This document shows, in pieces, positions 39,029-40,084 of a stretch of DNA of 40,084 nucleotides. Each line of letters starts with the position of its first letter. The stretch's first letter is position 1. The stretch is from Gammaproteobacteria bacterium (GTDB taxonomy: Bacteria; Pseudomonadota; Gammaproteobacteria; Granulosicoccales; Granulosicoccaceae), in assembly GCA_019634245.1 (NCBI GenBank), contig JAHQVR010000193.1:1-40084 (forward strand), in the 5' to 3' direction. A model generated the notes under the pieces. That model made no database searches. It had not been told where the DNA came from and worked only from the letters and a program-made list of their open reading frames with translations. The translations under genes and the position numbers were made by a program.

Positions 39029-39796
39029 GTGCAAATCCAGTTAGAGCAACTCGGTCATCGCTACGGTGATACCGACGTTCTTCTCGATGTCACCTTAGAC
39101 ATACCTGATGGACAGATCGTTTGTATTATCGGTCCATCAGGTTGTGGCAAATCGACTCTGCTACGCATCATTGGTGGCCTGGAGCGCCCTGCCCATGGTC
39201 GGGTGGTTCAGGTAGGGGAATTACCGGAGCACTGCCTTAACCCATTGACGTATATATTCCAGGACTTTGCCTTACTACCCTGGCGAACCGTGGCTGGCAA
39301 CGTTTCGCTGGTTCTTGAAGATCATGGTCTGAGCACGGCTAACGTTCAGGCCATCGTCGATGACGTACTGAATCGCACCCGACTGACCGACTTTGCCCAG
39401 GCGCTCCCGAAACAACTCTCCGGGGGCATGAAGCAACGCGTGGCGATTGCCAGGGCATTAGCGGTTAACCCAGCTGTACTGCTCATGGATGAACCCCTAT
39501 CAGCGTTAGACAGTCAAACACGTGAACTGCTGATGGATGACTTGATTGACTTGTGGACGCGCCAACCCTTCACGGGTATCTACGTCACTCACAATCTTGC
39601 TGAAGCAGTGCGGTTGGGTCACCGGGTCGTGGTGTTGTCACGCCGACCCGGGCAAATCATCAAGGTACTGGATATCGATAAGCCTCTGGGTAGCCGAGAA
39701 TTCGGTGATCCAGACCTGGATGCCTACCAGAAAAGTTTGTGGGAATTGATGCGTGACGAAGCGCGCGAAGCAGATGAAGAGCTAGTCGATGCCTGA
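39029..39796 (+). CDS. NitT/TauT-type ABC importer, ATP-binding protein
   Basis: The 255-residue ATPase of the importer. Walker A is GPSGCGKST (about 36-44), the Q-loop is YIFQDFALLPW, the signature is LSGGMKQRVAIARAL (about 131-145), Walker B is VLLMDEPLSALD, and the switch His is in YVTHNLAEAV. The LLPWRTVAGNV segment is typical of SsuB/TauB/NrtD-type ATPases. The start is GTG 39029. It overlaps the permease gene by eight bases. The last 25 residues are a family-variable acidic tail. Confidence 0.93.
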   Translation: MQIQLEQLGHRYGDTDVLLDVTLDIPDGQIVCIIGPSGCGKSTLLRIIGGLERPAHGRVVQVGELPEHCLNPLTYIFQDFALLPWRTVAGNVSLVLEDHGLSTANVQAIVDDVLNRTRLTDFAQALPKQLSGGMKQRVAIARALAVNPAVLLMDEPLSALDSQTRELLMDDLIDLWTRQPFTGIYVTHNLAEAVRLGHRVVVLSRRPGQIIKVLDIDKPLGSREFGDPDLDAYQKSLWELMRDEAREADEELVDA

Positions 39797-40084
39797 AACT
39801 CCGCTTAGCCAAGAAGTTGAATTTCGCGGTGGTGGGTTTTCTCCAAAGCCACGGCGATGGATGGGCTTCTTAGTGTTTATTTTACTAATAGCGTTCGCGG
39901 AATGGGGTACGCGATCGGGATGGATTTCCGCCCTGGTACTACCCAAACCTTCAGATGTACTCAGCACCTTTGGCGAGCTTTACTCCAGCGGTTTACTGTT
40001 CAAACATTTGCTACCTTCGCTGAGCCGTTTACTGATGGGTGGACTCATGGGCGTTAGTATCGGTATCAGTGTGGGTGTGTTGAT
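39789..40084 (+). CDS. NitT/TauT-type ABC importer, permease (runs off window)
   Basis: Open frame from ATG 39789 to the window end (98 codons seen, no stop). A basic N-terminus (KPRRWMG) is followed by the first helix (FLVFILLIAFAEWG), then ALVLPKPSDVLSTFGEL, which matches the conserved L-P-x-P-S-x-V-L segment of NitT/TauT permeases. The beginning of the BPD transmembrane domain (HLLPSLSRLLMGGLMGVSIGISVGVL) comes next. It overlaps the ATPase gene by eight bases, so they are translationally coupled. The rest of the protein lies beyond the window. Confidence 0.88.
   Translation, partial: MPETPLSQEVEFRGGGFSPKPRRWMGFLVFILLIAFAEWGTRSGWISALVLPKPSDVLSTFGELYSSGLLFKHLLPSLSRLLMGGLMGVSIGISVGVL

Noticed and set aside
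1..40084. CRISPR array, tRNA, rRNA, insertion sequence or prophage
   Set aside because: No regularly spaced repeats, cloverleaf, transposase, integrase or phage structural motif was seen on either strand.

Overview
The window looks like about 40 kb of chromosome from a free-living, probably marine, respiring gammaproteobacterium. Support for this: endonuclease III aligns residue for residue with the E. coli catalytic and cluster positions. There is a YghU-type glutathione enzyme, a heme A synthase (aerobic cytochrome oxidase), and a gammaproteobacterial-style DUF3305/DUF3306/formate dehydrogenase operon. I saw no tRNA, rRNA, CRISPR array, insertion sequence, phage gene or plasmid function. 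Genes are densely packed and no gene-free stretch exceeds 300 bases.

Left part (1-9.3 kb): a possible tail of an amidinotransferase-like gene, an Fe(II)/2-oxoglutarate hydroxylase of the HalD/BesD-like group behind a perfect LacI-type palindrome, a LysE exporter, an outer-membrane barrel protein and a sorbitol-dehydrogenase-like SDR. A minus-strand cluster (DUF2959 lipoprotein, DUF2288, GNAT acetyltransferase, small membrane protein) follows. Next come apt, a ComEA-like helix-hairpin-helix protein, heme A synthase, a DUF3047 exported protein and a degenerate Rieske-like protein.

Middle (9.3-22.7 kb): the Rieske-like gene is coupled to a large neuropathy-target-esterase-type patatin phospholipase with two cyclic-nucleotide-binding domains. 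After an exported ankyrin protein and an orphan gene comes a full respiratory formate dehydrogenase locus on the minus strand. In transcription order it is DUF3305, DUF3306, a multi-cluster ferredoxin, a TorD-like chaperone, a small Tat-signal protein, catalytic FdhA (Cys-type), FdhB and cytochrome b FdhC. It should oxidise formate in the periplasm and feed electrons to quinone.

Right-centre (22.7-30.5 kb): epoxide hydrolase, methyltransferase, YghU, an EamA exporter with an ArsR-type regulator, a NIPSNAP-like remnant, an ABM monooxygenase-fold protein and a GFA-family protein. Then comes fdhD, overlapping a one-component regulator that joins a DNA-binding helix-turn-helix to a molybdate-binding-like PBP domain. 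fdhD supplies the sulfur-transfer step needed to activate the formate dehydrogenase 10 kb away. DUF2853 follows.

Right (30.5-40.1 kb): minus-strand nth, then a possible new signalling module: an NtrC-like regulator with a GAFPGA loop, a Cache-type histidine kinase, and a 718-residue protein whose centre carries the complete (p)ppGpp-hydrolase HD signature of RelA/SpoT without a synthetase. On the plus strand are a SRAP/YedK DNA-protein crosslink enzyme and a NitT/TauT-type ABC importer whose permease runs off the end. The regulator/kinase/HD module and the His-lacking Rieske protein are the most unusual items.
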